Below are positions 11,638 through 23,420 of a stretch of DNA of 64,000 bases, in pieces. Each line of letters starts with the position of its first letter. Within the stretch, counting starts at the first letter, position 1. Origin of the DNA: Mangifera indica (Eukaryota; Streptophyta; Magnoliopsida; Sapindales; Anacardiaceae); assembly GCF_011075055.1 (NCBI RefSeq), contig NC_058153.1, positions 4,340,001 to 4,404,000 on the forward strand, in the 5' to 3' direction. Made by a program: the position numbers and the translations under genes. The notes below the pieces were generated by a model. The model was not told the DNA's origin. It saw only the letters and a list, made by a program, of their open reading frames with translations, and searched no databases.

Positions 11638-12399
11638 TCTTTTCGCACCGGTTTGGTGTGACGGTGAGATGGGGACGAGGAAAATCTTAACAGTTTATTG
11701 GGTTAGCCATTTATTGTTATTCCGCGTGTCCGTGCATCTGCCACCAACTTGTCAAGAAAGCGTTGGAGGATTAAATCAGAAATAGATATCAACAAGATGT
11801 AACATCAGTTTTCTCTCTCCTGTCAGTCCAAAACATCAGCGCCTCCCTTCCCATTGTTCGGAAATTGACTCAGAAATTTTCCTCTAGAATTTCAAGAATG
11901 AAAATTCCCAAACAATAAACATCGGACTTGGGAGAAACGTGCCTGTATTCAATGAACTCGTGGGTTTTGTACGCAAACAATGCCTCTGTCGCATTAGAGG
12001 ATGAAAGGCCTAATCAGTCAGCAGTGGCCTATAATTTTCTTTGAGAAGAACAATGCTGGACTTGGGATTCCCAGGCGGAAGTTCATGAGATGAAAACTCT
12101 GAATGAATGAAACCCGTTCCGCTTTCAATGCCCTTGACTATCTTCAGTCGGGTATGCCAATTCAATTTAACTTGACTAATCATTACCTCTATGAATGTTA
12201 AGACTTATGTTTGTCTCGTTTTTTTGGGTGATGTCATTAGGAGACTGAGGTCCAAGTGCTATAGATTAGCTTCGTTCCAGTAGAAGCTTGTACTCCACTT
12301 CATGATGTCGTCTTGATATGAGTTATTTTGAAGAAACTGAGAGTTATTACCACGGACATGTGACAAGCTTTGCATGCCAAAGATTATTCTCGTCATGAC
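11638..12399. promoter_or_regulatory. Former divergent promoter region between COQ9 and GH28 relics
   Basis: About 760 bp separate two relic genes that point away from each other, so this was presumably a shared upstream region. I see no convincing TATA box or named element. The frame 11540-11785 (plus) is antisense to COQ9 exon 1 and is discounted. Confidence 0.35.
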
Positions 12400-13023
12400 A
12401 TGCAGATCATGCGTTCCTCTCCTCGCACAAGATTCTTTTCTCTATACTATGGATGGCCGCCTTCGCTTCCGTCTTCTTTTGGCTGCGAAAGTTTATTGTC
12501 GTAGGCTTTTCTTTTTTCAGATGGGGAGTGTCTGCCACGCCGATCCCTTCTTTTAGACATGTGGTATTTTATTTAACAGATTTCGGGGGAGTGGGAGACG
12601 GAGTTACTTTAAATACAGAGGCTTTTGGGAGGGCGGTTTCTGCCATTTCTAAACTTGGTAAGAGAGGTGGTGCGCAGATTAATATGCCTCCTGGAAAATG
12701 GCTTACGGCGCCGTTTAATCTAACTAGCCAGACGACTCTTTTTCTTGCTGAGGATGCTGAGATTCTTGGCATCCAGGTCGGTGATTATTTTTATTTCTAA
12801 GATTCTTTTTTATTATTCATTTTCACTATATTTCCAAGTTTGTATCTCATTTTTGTATTTTAATCCACTAGGGCTATGCATCATGTGTCTCATAATTACT
12901 TAATCTCTACAATATTTGCATTTTTTTTTTTAATTTAATGACTAGATTATAGCAAAGGGACAATGGATCAGATGCCATAGCCTTGCCAAATTTGTTATTG
13001 AACTTCAAAAACGGAAAACGATT

Positions 13024-13985
13024 TTGGGGCCTTCGGTTTGAGGTAATTTATAATCACGTTAATATTATATATTTTATTATTGATATTATTTTATTTAATT
13101 TATAAAATAATCTTTTATTATGACTTGATAATTAATATAAAATCTGATTATCATATCTAATTTAGGTATTATAAAATTATTAAAATAATTGTTATAATTT
13201 TACCATTACTCATTAAATGTTTAGGATAGAACTGTTGTTATATTCAATTAAAATAAAAACTAAATCTAAAACTCTATTATGACTATTTTACCCGGGTGTG
13301 TACAAGTTTTAGGAGAAAAATACCTTTATATTTAATTAAAATTACAAGCCACCTAACCCACTATCCATACCACCATCAACCACCGCCTACCACCATCTAC
13401 AAACACCAACACCACTACACTGCCACCACCCCCCTTCTTTTCCACCACCTACATTGCTCCCTAACTATTGAAACTTTGGATCTTGACAATTTCATCTATG
13501 ATCAAAGAAGTAGTCGTTGACAAATCAGGAAACAATCGCCTCCAGATTGAATGGCTCCCTTATGACATTGCTCTTATGGCATTGATCGAGGGTGGAGAGA
13601 AGGCCCTAGTCATCACTGCACATGCCATCGATCATTTAGAGCACTGGGGTAGTTGTCAGACTCATTCAACCCCCACCTTTTGATTCATTGTAGTTTTCCA
13701 TTTGCCATTTCTCCTCTAGCTCCCTCACTTTTGATTGTTACAATTTTCCCTTTGTCTCCGCACTTTTATTTTAGTTTAATATATTCAAACGTATTTAAAT
13801 AAAATAATACTTAAAATTCTTTTATTAGTATTAAGTTGTCAATCAGAAATAAGAATTATTTATATATGTCAATTTTATTATATATTATTAATTTATACTT
13901 AATAATTTTTTAAATAATTTATCTTAATAAAAAAAATTTATTATTAATAATAAAAAATTATTCAAACCAACACGTACTAAATATG
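13024..13985. mobile_element. Putative transposon insertion in GH28 intron 1
   Basis: The left end GGCCTTCGGTTTGAGGTAAT and the inverted right end (reading GTGTTGGTTTGAATAATT) look like imperfect inverted repeats around AT-rich arms. The centre (13300-13690) is less AT-rich, with a CCACCA-rich stretch and a 71-codon frame at 13468-13683 of unknown origin. I could not find a target-site duplication, so the family and exact ends are uncertain. Confidence 0.35.
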
Positions 13986-15473
13986 TTTTATTGTTAATGT
14001 GTTATCAAACCCTATGCTGCTGAAGATATTTTTGTCCTTGCATCTGTTGTGGTTTAATTGATAATTTTTTTGCATATATTTTGCATAAATCATACAGTAC
14101 AGCTGGAATCCTGACAGACTGTCATGACCATGAAATATCATGATGTCATAGTTGTCACTGAGTTCTTGCTTGTAGAACTGTTCCTCTTAGCAATTGAATT
14201 AGCTCCCTTTTATCTCTTTCCCTTGTCCATGTGTTGTTGACTTGAGATCTTGGTTATGTTGGTTTCCTTATCTTTTGTAGTTTTTAAACAGAATGAGAAG
14301 TATTGGCCACTAATGCGTCCATTACCTTCATATGGTTATGGGAGAGAACATCCTGGACCACGTTATGAGAGTTCAATCCATGGTCAAAATTTTAAAGATG
14401 TAGTCAAATCTCTTCATCTTTCTGACTAAATTTTTGTTAGGAGTTACCTTTTCTGGTGTTCAGTGTTAACATTTGAAGGTAGCTTTTATATATATATATG
14501 TAGTGAATGAGGATAGAGGGTGGATTATAAGATACCATGTTCCTGCAGCACCTTGCCATATGTCTTTGAATGTCATTAGACATGCTACTTCCCAGTGGTG
14601 TGGCTCCCAAAGTCTGCACAAAACTTGTTAAATTTAAAAACTGGGAATTACCTTACAATAACAGAGGAGTAACCAAAATGGAAGGCTAGCATCTTAGCTA
14701 TTACTGAAAGTCATAGCTTGTTGTGAATGAAGTCATTTGCTTTCCTGAAAGTTAAACCTGGAGTAGTATTTTGAAGGTTAGTGGGTTCGGCACACCAATG
14801 TGATCTTAATTGTAATTAATTGAGGCTTGCTCCTTCATAGTGGGTTTGTTGCTTCTGAATTTGTTTAATCTAGTTTTTGTTTTCTCTGACTGACAAGGCA
14901 TAATGGTATCATCAATGGGCAGGGACAAACATGGTGGAAGAAATATCGCCAAAAGCTTCTCAATCACACCAGGGGTCCACTTGTGCAGATAATGTGGTCA
15001 AGTGACATTTTGATATCTAATATAAACCAGAGAAGGTGAAATGAACTATAAGGCATCTAAGTGATGGTGACAAAGAGTACTGGATGGGTTGATGAATGGG
15101 GGAATGAATGCAAGCTTTCTGTGAGATCATGAATCTAGGTCATGTTATCTAGCGTCTTGCTAGTGGTGCCTGGCTATGTTAGTTTGCACAGCTGTTGAAA
15201 ATGATAATGATATTGTGGAATTCATTTTATTTTGCAAATTTGCACAATTGCACTTATGTTGCATCTTTTAATCATCTGTTTCCCTTTATTAAATGTTGTA
15301 TAATTGTTTTGCATATAATATTTATTTTTGCAAAATGACAATCAGCTAGTTGATTTACTACAGTGGTTCAAGTCTATAAATTTACTTAAGTATAGATGAA
15401 GAAATTCTAGTTTTTTTAAGATTTATTTTATTTATTTATTTATTTTTTTAAGTAAGGGGCACATTATTGTCTA

Positions 15474-16440
15474 CAGAGATGTCAATGGGCCGAGCCGGGC
15501 CAACTCCGGCTTGGCCCATTGGGCTAATGGGCCGTGCCGGCCTAAGGCCCAAACAACAATGGGCCTTCAGGCCGGGTCAACCCATTGAAATATAAAGGCC
15601 CGGCCCATATAATAACAGGCTTTAATCGGGCCGAACCGGGTTGGGCTTTAATCGGGCCATGTCGGCCCATTTAATCAATTTTTTTAAAAAAATTTTAATT
15701 AACATTTTTTAACATAAATTTTTTTCAATTATTAAAACCGATAACAGTATCCCGAATATTTTATTTATAATCTCTCACTTGTGACAGAAGAATACCATAG
15801 TTATATAATGAAAAATATTATAAATTGATAAAATAGTACAAATAAATTAATTTATATACGGTATAAATTACAAAACATAAATAAAATATGTCTACTATTT
15901 AATATTTATCTACTCATCTTCTATATTTAAATCTATGAATTCTTTAAAAATAAATAATTATTATTTGTGAATTTAGATATTTTATAATATTTTGTAATTA
16001 TAAAATAAAAATAAAAATGAAATTGTAAATATAAAGAATTATTATTTACGAATTTAGATATTTTTTGAAAGAGAGTTAATAAGATTGAAAATATAATGAA
16101 ATAATTGAAAGTGGGTGATTAAAAGATTTATAAATAAAATAAAAATAAAGAAAAATAAAATAGATTTATTTTTTTTAAAAAAATTTTAAATTATGCAAAC
16201 GCTTCTGCTTGGTAGAAGCATAAATTTGCTTTCTGCCGCAAGGCAGCAGAAGCAATATGCCGCCCAAGGAAAAAAAAAAATTATAAACAGTACCGGGCCG
16301 GGTTAGTCCATAGGCCTAATATTAAAACCCTAAGCCCGGCCCGGTAGGCCTATGGGTCCGGCCCAGGCTTTATCATACCCGAGCTTTTTTTTCATGTTTC
16401 GGGCCAAGCCTCCATTTGGCCTGGCCAATTGACGTGTCTA
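15474..16440. mobile_element. Non-autonomous hAT element, 967 bp, 8-bp TSD
   Basis: The left end is CAGAGATGTCAATGGGCC and the inverted right end is TAGACACGTCAATTGGCC. Both are followed inward by GGGCC/CCGGCC-rich arms, a form common in plant hAT elements. Flanking direct repeats ATTGTCTA at 15466-15473 and 16441-16448 are a perfect 8-bp target-site duplication. The AT-rich centre encodes no transposase. It lies in the GH28 relic, in the gap where catalytic exons are missing. Confidence 0.9.
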
Positions 16441-17410
16441 ATTGTCTATGATACAATTTGTGGCTCTGTTACTAGTTACAATTTAACTCTGAGGAGTTCT
16501 GAATCCTGGTAACCACATGGGCATGGAATCTTTGTTCTGTAGTGAAAGTATTGAACAACTTAAGTGACATTGCCAACTAGATGTAGCAAAGCTAGGAAAA
16601 GGATTTTGTGTCTTGCCCATTTGGCTCTCTAGGGTTATGCTAGATGCTGTATTTCAGAAACTGAAGTAGTATCAACCTTCAGGAATTGGCAAAATGGGTT
16701 CAATGTATGTTGAACATTACTCAATAAACTAGATTGTTTTCCCTAGACACCATGGCGCACACATAAAAAACTAGTCCATGCAAAACTGAACTCAAAATGT
16801 TATTTCAGTTGATCTATTGCCTTGCAGCTAGCCTGGTATGTGGTAGTTGCATGTCCCTGTTCTTTGTATCACCTTGGCTGAACCATGCAACAGTGCAGGT
16901 GTATCCATAGGCAGTGAGGTGTCCGGTGGTGTATCAATGTCACTGTGGAGAACCTCCTTGTCTGGAGTTCACGGCGTGCAGTTCGGATCAAGACTGCCCC
17001 CGGAAGAGGTGGGTATGTTCGACAGATAACCTACCGAAATCAGACATTTGACGATGTCAGAGTTGGGATAGTAATCAAGACAGACTACAATGAGCACCCT
17101 GATGAAGGTTATGACCCAAAAGCTCTTCCCATCCTTAGGGATATAACCTTCACCGGAGTCCATGGTCAAGGAGTGCGTGTGCCTGTGCGTATTCATGGAA
17201 GTGATGTAATTCCAGCGAGAAACATTACTTTCCGAGATATGTCGGTGGGAATAACTTACAAGAAGAAGCATATATTCCAATGTGCCTTCGTTCAAGGTCG
17301 TGTAATAGGAACCGTTTTCCCCGCCTCTTGTGAGAACCTTGATCTATATGATGAGAAAGAACGGCTGTTCTGCCTCCCAGAATATGACAGACATAGATTA
17401 TGATTTTTGA

Positions 17411-20269
17411 GGTGGAACGTTCAAATCTTCAGTGCCTTATTAACGGGTGACATAAATTACTTCTTTTTTCCCACTCAGCTTCCGACCGTCTAAAAGTCTA
17501 AATCACATCATCAAGAGCTGTTCTTGCAATTCATAGCTTTGTTAATGAGCAAAAGAACAATGAATGGAAGAGTGTTTTTGGGTTTTCACTTGTCAAAAAT
17601 TACGTGCTACATACTCTTAAGGATTAGTTTAAATAACAAAAGAAAAGTTTTCATATATAATTAAGTATAGGTTTAAATTTTTTTCGATAACATATTAAGA
17701 TTAAATTTTTGACTTATCTAATTTAGTGGTTATAAAATAGTTATTAAATCTTAAGTTTATCCTACTTAGTATAATTGATTTCGTTCTAATGTAATGATTC
17801 GTATATTTCTTTACTCTTGCTTTTCAGTGAATGACATATGACCAAGGCTATGCTCCACAATTTAGAAGTCAAAATCAAATAATTGGATATTACTTTATTT
17901 TTAATTTAAAATTAATAAATTATGTAATTATATATATCCAATATATATTTAATTATGAATATAAAATAAATACGTATAATTTATTATTTATTATATAAAC
18001 CAACTAAGATTTCTAGGCTTGAAGAAGGGTTAGGGTGCAGGGTTGAAAGGGAAACGAAAGAATTTCCATCATAAAGCCGTGGTGCAAAAACCCTGACTGC
18101 AAAGTAAAGAAGTTGCGGAAATGGAATCGGCACAATTCCTGTGCTTTTATCTTTTCCAATCACATCATGCATACATTAAATTACTGTAATATAGGAAATG
18201 TTGACCAGTAAAACTCACTGGCTCAAAACACAGGAATGTGAACAAGTGGAGGCATAAGATACCATATGTCTGTTTCTTATCTTTATAGATGCCTGGAATG
18301 TTGATTGAATCAAATAGACATCGGATATTTTACAGAGATCATGCTAACCAAGCTTTGATGTTCTTCCGTCAATCACAAAAATAAATATATCTTCCATTCA
18401 TTTTTTTTTATATTTTTTTTTATTATATATATATTTTTAAACTCTTATTTATTAAATTATTTTTAAAAATTTAATTTAAAAAAATAGATTATAAAGATAA
18501 AAAAAGATAAAGATAAAAAAAATTTTACGAAGATAAAAAAGAAATGAGAAAAAGAATTCCCTTATAAAAAAGTAATGAGAATTTTTCGTCATTCTCATAT
18601 TAAGGATAAAACGAAAACGAGATAAATACAAGAATTAAGGTATTTGATTCTTATCCACTCTTTTACCATTTATATTTATGATGTTAGAGATAAGGATGAT
18701 TCCATCCCACCCAAGCTATCCTTTTATGTCAAAACCTATTCATCTACTTGAAAAGATATGTTTGGTCATTTTTATTTGACATGTCTTTATTCACATATAT
18801 AGCAATGGTAGGCATGATTAATCTTCTCAATTATGTTCATGCCTATTCTATATCTATTATCCTAAGCAATAATTAAGGTCAACATACATTTATTTACACA
18901 AAGTATAGTGAGTTGAAAATAGAACCCTTTGGTTTGAAATATAAGGTTCCATCTATTTTTTAACTTAATTATAAAAGATGACAACTAAAGGGCATTTATG
19001 GCTTTTCCCATTTTATATACATATTTCTTTAATAAATTTTAAAACACGTTTAATTAAAATAATAATAATAACAACAACAACAAATGAATTCAAATAAATC
19101 CTAAATACAAATTAATATCCCTTACCAAAATTCTTCTTCATCAAAATCAAACCAACTTCATCTTTCACTTTCACACAACCTAATGTGTATGAAGATTTTG
19201 TTGCAACTTAAAGATTTAAATTATCGGGTAACAAAATAATCTTACAATTATAATCGTCATTATCATAGACATACTTTTAATTGGTGACAAAAAAATGTAT
19301 CAATAATTTGACATTAGAAAGAGACGCATATTGAAAATATATACATACTGTCAATTTCTATCATACCATTCATTAAATGCTTATGAGAAAAAAAAAACAT
19401 AGTCTAGAATCTGAAATCGGTTAATCTCAGTCAGAGTATCCTTCTTAGAACTCCTTGTGGAAGATATCAAGAATGATATTACTCTTTGTTCATTGGGCAT
19501 TAGGCATCAATAGATGGTTTGGGATAGGAGGTGGCCAATGAAATTTACCAGGAGTACTCATAACCTCTTGAGGTACATTAATGTTAACCAAATTTGCATG
19601 TTAAAAAATACTTATACCTTTTATACCATCTTTGACACTGATTTTTTCCTTGAACACAAGTTTCTTAAGGAGAATATCATCCATTTCATCACCACATTCA
19701 AAATCACCCTAAGACAAAACTTTTTCTTTATCTCTATGTACCTAATCTATTGTAGTTAATAATATATCGATATTGTGAGTATTTGTTTAAACCTATCAAA
19801 TAAATTCAACACTAAAAAATAATACACAATCATCAAACAAATAAAAATTTAAGTTAATGTTCATATGAATTCATGGATGTAAGAACTTCTTGCCTTGATT
19901 TCGAAATCATAATGTTGGAATTTGAATGAGACTTTGAAGAGAGAATTTTTAAATTTGTTGGGTTTGATTATTATGTTGGTATGTATAAAACAATGGAGTT
20001 TATATAAACGCAGAAGAATGTGGTGTGGTGTTTAAATTTGAGTCTTGGTTATATTCATATAACTGTTAAAAAGTTGGTCAACCATTTTAAATTTAGTCAT
20101 TTTAATTAATAATTATATTTTTTGTCTTATTTTTATTTATCTAAAAGTTAGAATAATACTATATATATAAATAAATTATATAAATTTATTTATATGAACT
20201 GAAATATTAATATTTGATTAAATGATTTTAAAGTGAGAGAACAAATAAATAATCATATCACATCACCTA
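17411..20269. other. AT-rich intergenic DNA, no gene recognised
   Basis: About 2.9 kb between the GH28 relic and the JAZ promoter region. It has poly-A/T stretches and decayed repeats. The 17984-18172 minus frame (62 codons) and 19514-19759 plus frame (81 codons) show no motif or splice context I recognise. Confidence 0.45.
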
Positions 20270-20664
20270 TGTAATACCCCTAGGAAATGTAAAGGGCAAT
20301 TTGGTCATTCCCCATTTTGATATTACATTTTTATTTCTCAAATTTTTGGTTTTAAATTGTGGTAAGCGTTCGTATTCAGAATTGTGTATGTCCGAGTGCA
20401 AACTCCAAAAATATTTGTTTACAGTGCATTTATTGTGATATTTATATTATATAAAAAGGTATAAATATCACAATAATAGAAAAGGATATAAATATCATAA
20501 TAAATAGTAGACATGATCTTTTCCAAATTCGCATTTGGCCACATACAATCTTTAAATACAAGCACCAATCACAATTTAAAACCAAAAATATGAGAAATAA
20601 AAATATAGAATCGATTAATGAAAAAATACCTAAATTACCTTTTACATTTCTTAGAAATATTATA
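20270..20664. mobile_element. Long-inverted-repeat (foldback) MITE, 395 bp
   Basis: About 90 bp at each end pair as inverted repeats: GAAATGTAAAGGGCAATTTGG and TTTTTGGTTTTAAATTGTG on the left recur in reverse complement at 20560-20660. The ends read TGTAATAC and, inverted, TATAATAT. ACCTA flanks both sides (20265-20269, 20665-20669), a possible 5-bp target-site duplication. There is no coding capacity and I do not recognise the family. Confidence 0.7.
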
Positions 20665-20896
20665 ACCTAATAACAACTATTACTTTAGTTTGTATAAATA
20701 AATTTAAATAATTTTTTTTACCCACCATCCTATTATAAAAATTGTGTGGATGAGTAGATTAAATGGGCCAACAAAAAGGCATAAGAAAGTTACCGTGGAT
20801 TGGAAAGCAGGGTATCCCCAACTCCAACCCTCACGGGTTGCTGTTGCTTCATGAAAGAGAATCCCCACGCGGAATTTGAAATGGACAAAACGGTTC

Positions 20897-20902
20897 CACG
20901 TG
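20897..20902. promoter_or_regulatory. G-box CACGTG, distal JAZ promoter
   Basis: A perfect palindromic G-box 827 bp upstream of the JAZ start codon. G-boxes are the preferred MYC2 binding sites in jasmonate-responsive promoters. Function is inferred from the motif and position only. Confidence 0.5.
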
Positions 20903-21422
20903 TCTAATGACGGTTGGTGCAGGGAACGTGCAGTTGCCGCTAGCTTCTTTGTTCTGAAAAGAAATGGAAAAGAGCCGTGGAGTTGTGCCTTGGGACCCAC
21001 TGTGGTGAAACATGTAGAATGGCACCGTTGTGTTCTAACACCTTTTAACTTGAATAGTCCCTCTGTTTGGTAACAGGGATATTGTTGTTCTCATTCCAAA
21101 CCAGGGCAAATGTAACTGGCAAAAATTGAATTAAATTAGGATGTATTAGAGACGATTTGAATTTAATTTTGTACCGTTATATATTGAATATTAAGTCTCT
21201 TAAATTTATTTATTTCTAAATTTAATGAGGCAATCAATAGTGGATAATTACAGATGAGATTATGGCAGATTAGTGTAAACGAGGTTAAGTTTATAAGCTT
21301 ATGCAGAGAACAAGATATCCATGCAAACAAACATCGGCAAAAAGGTTCAAGGGTAAAATAGTAAATCCATTAAAAAGTGTGTGATCGGGAACGCGAAGAC
21401 CTCCGTTCAGAAACGCAAAGAA

Positions 21423-21428
21423 CACGTG
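21423..21428. promoter_or_regulatory. G-box CACGTG, proximal JAZ promoter
   Basis: A perfect G-box in AACACGTGTT context, 301 bp upstream of the JAZ ATG. It is the best candidate for MYC2-driven negative feedback, in which MYC2 activates its own JAZ repressors. Confidence 0.6.
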
Positions 21429-21723
21429 TTTGAAATCTCAGACAAACGAGCCAATAAAAAATCTGAAGCCCTCGAAAGCTGCAAAGAAGAAGCTAAAAAA
21501 GCCCCCATATATTCCTCGTGCTTTAAATCTTGGCCAATCAACAGATCAGTGAAACTTCTCTCTCTGTTCATCCCTTTCTGTTTAAATATTATGTCAATTA
21601 CATCGTCAAGTTAAGAAATGCAGAGCCTCGGACCTCGCGCATCATCTTCAGTAGTTATTTCCATTTTATTCTGATTTTAGCTTTGTTTCTAGCGGTGTTT
21701 GTGAGATTTAGTTGCTGGAAAAC

Positions 21724-23420
21724 ATGGCGAGCTCCTCTGAGAAATCAAGTTTCTCTCAGAAATGCAGTCTTCTGAGTCAGTACCTGAAGAAGGGAGGTAG
21801 TTTTGGAGATCTTAGCCTAGGATTGTCATGCACCATTGAGGCAAATGGTAAGCACGTGTTCTTTTCCTTCAAAGAAATAAATTAAATGGCTAATCCGAAT
21901 GAATATTTTTTTGTGCTATTTTTAGATGAAAAATCATTTAAGATATTTTGATCAGAGTTTTTTGATAGCCTCAGTTCGTCTATCAACTCTGAAATGGTGA
22001 CGTGTTTGCTGCTGATAAGCAGATTAATCTGTAATTCAATGTCTATATATTTCTTACGTTATAGTTGTAACAGCTGTGGTTTTCCATATTTAGATCTGTA
22101 AAATGATTTTAATCACGTTGGTAAAATAGCAAATCGTCTATTAAGCCTTATTTTCTGCAACCTAATTATTGATTCTTGAACTTTTGACGGTTTAATCTCC
22201 AGATCCAAATTCATTCTTATAATATCCTCTTGAGTAATCTCAAAACCAGAGCACAGATGTAATGTTTGGTCTGATTAATGTGAAATTTGCAGGGACACCT
22301 GAGGTTCCTCGGAGGCCGGCGGCTACAACTATGAATTTATTTCCAATTATTGAGAAATCCGGTGATGATTTGCCTCAAAATATATCGACCGCCCCTGCAA
22401 ACCGGGAATCAATGAACCGCTTTCCTCAACAAACCGGTTTTGCTGCTAAGAAAGATACTCCAGTAGATTCAAGGTGAGTTGAGATACTATACAGGGACTC
22501 TTAATGTTAAAATTTTCTACTAATTTTGTTACTTTGTTTTTCCGTGTATCAGTTTTAATAAGATTGTTGCTGCGGAGCCTCAAATTGCACAAATGACTAT
22601 ATTCTATGGCGGACAAGTGATTGTGTTCAATGATTTTCCAGCTGAAAGAGCCAACGAAATCATGCTCTTAGCAAGCAAGGGAAGCTCACAGGGTCACTCT
22701 ACCACGGCTCTTAATCCTTTGGCTTCTAAGTTGTTGGCCAAAACTCCTAGTGAATCAACCTCTGCGGTTACTACTATGGCGAAAAATCCAACCGAACCAA
22801 GTTGTTCTGTTCCTTCGGCCTCCAATTTAATTCCAGAGCATGTTCAACCAGAGCCTAGAGCTGTTACTTGTAATATTTTTGTTCAGTTTGAAAGATGAAA
22901 TATTATGAAACCTAGTATGATTATACGTGTTTCTAATGAAGGGTTTTCTTCTTTTTCCTCAGATCTACCAATTGCTAGGAGAAATTCACTCCACAGGTTC
23001 CTGCAGAAGAGAAAAGACAGGTAGGTTTTCAGAAACATTGTCAAGGATTAGGAAGTTTATATTGAGAAAATTGCTTCATTTGTTCCTGTGTATCTAGTTG
23101 CATATGTACCCAAGTACCAAACTAGTCTTTGAATTGCCTTTTGATTTAGGAATTGAGTGTTCCAAAATGAGAAATTTTTCCCTTGAATCTTTGTATCAGT
23201 AAGTGAAAACAAAGCAAACAAACATATACGTTGATCAAATCAACACTTTCTTGCCGTAATATCATAAGATAATTCAGAAATTGATTTGCTAATATTTACT
23301 CTGTCTACTGACAGGATCACTGCCAGAGTACCTTACCAACCAATTAAACCAGCGGCGCTTCCAAACAAGGCTGCTGAAAGTAAGTCATGGCTCGGCCTAG
23401 CTGCCCAATCCCCACAATAA
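21724..23420 (+). CDS. JAZ1: JAZ1-type jasmonate ZIM-domain repressor (TIFY10A-like)
   Basis: Five exons: 21724-21847, 22293-22473, 22553-22869, 22963-23020 and 23315-23420. They total 786 nt, coding 261 residues plus stop, all with GT-AG introns in consistent phase. The N-terminus has [20 protein letters not shown] (residues about 14-33). The ZIM/TIFY domain has [15 protein letters not shown] from residue 117. The Jas domain spans residues 209-234, with the LPIARR degron start, [12 protein letters not shown] and terminal PY. The protein ends with the conserved SWLGLA segment. JAZ proteins bind MYC2-type activators in the nucleus, recruit NINJA/TOPLESS through the ZIM domain and are degraded by SCF-COI1 after jasmonoyl-isoleucine perception. 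The split of Jas between exons 4 and 5 is the conserved Jas intron. Length is normal. Gene order matches Arabidopsis At1g19180. Likely jasmonate-inducible given three nearby G-boxes. Confidence 0.95.
21853..21858. promoter_or_regulatory. G-box CACGTG just inside JAZ intron 1
   Basis: A perfect G-box 6 bp after the exon 1 donor (AAGCACGTGTTC). It may be part of an intronic enhancer; position and motif are the only evidence. Confidence 0.35.

Larger units (their letters stand above)
12400..17410 (+). pseudogene. GH28 polygalacturonase / pectin lyase-like protein, catalytic core lost
   Basis: Recognisable exons: about 12420-12776 (membrane-anchor segment, then LTDFGGVGDGVTLNTEAF, PPGKWLTAPFNLTS); 14292-14400 (NEKYWPLMRPLPSYGYGRE, SSIHGQNFKDVV); about 14898-15024 (HNGIINGQGQTWWKKYRQ, IMWSSDILISNI); 16893-17410 (SAGVSIGSEVSGG, NLLVWSSRR, VGIVIKTDYNEHPDEGYDPK, VPVRIHG). 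The family cleaves or modifies pectin in the wall or secretory pathway. Expected exons with the catalytic Asp motifs (NTDGID, GDDAIA) are not found between 15024 and 16893. A one-base deletion near 16936 (TATCAATGTC) breaks the frame, a second shift near 17365-17375 throws the conserved end (IDYDF, TGA at 17408) out of frame, and the N-terminal region has no good in-frame start. Intron 1 and the gap are filled with transposons. The syntenic match is Arabidopsis At1g19170. Confidence 0.85.

Noticed and set aside
12374..12556. 60-codon plus frame before the GH28 relic
   Set aside because: It is out of frame with the GH28 exon, which overlaps it and carries the family motifs.
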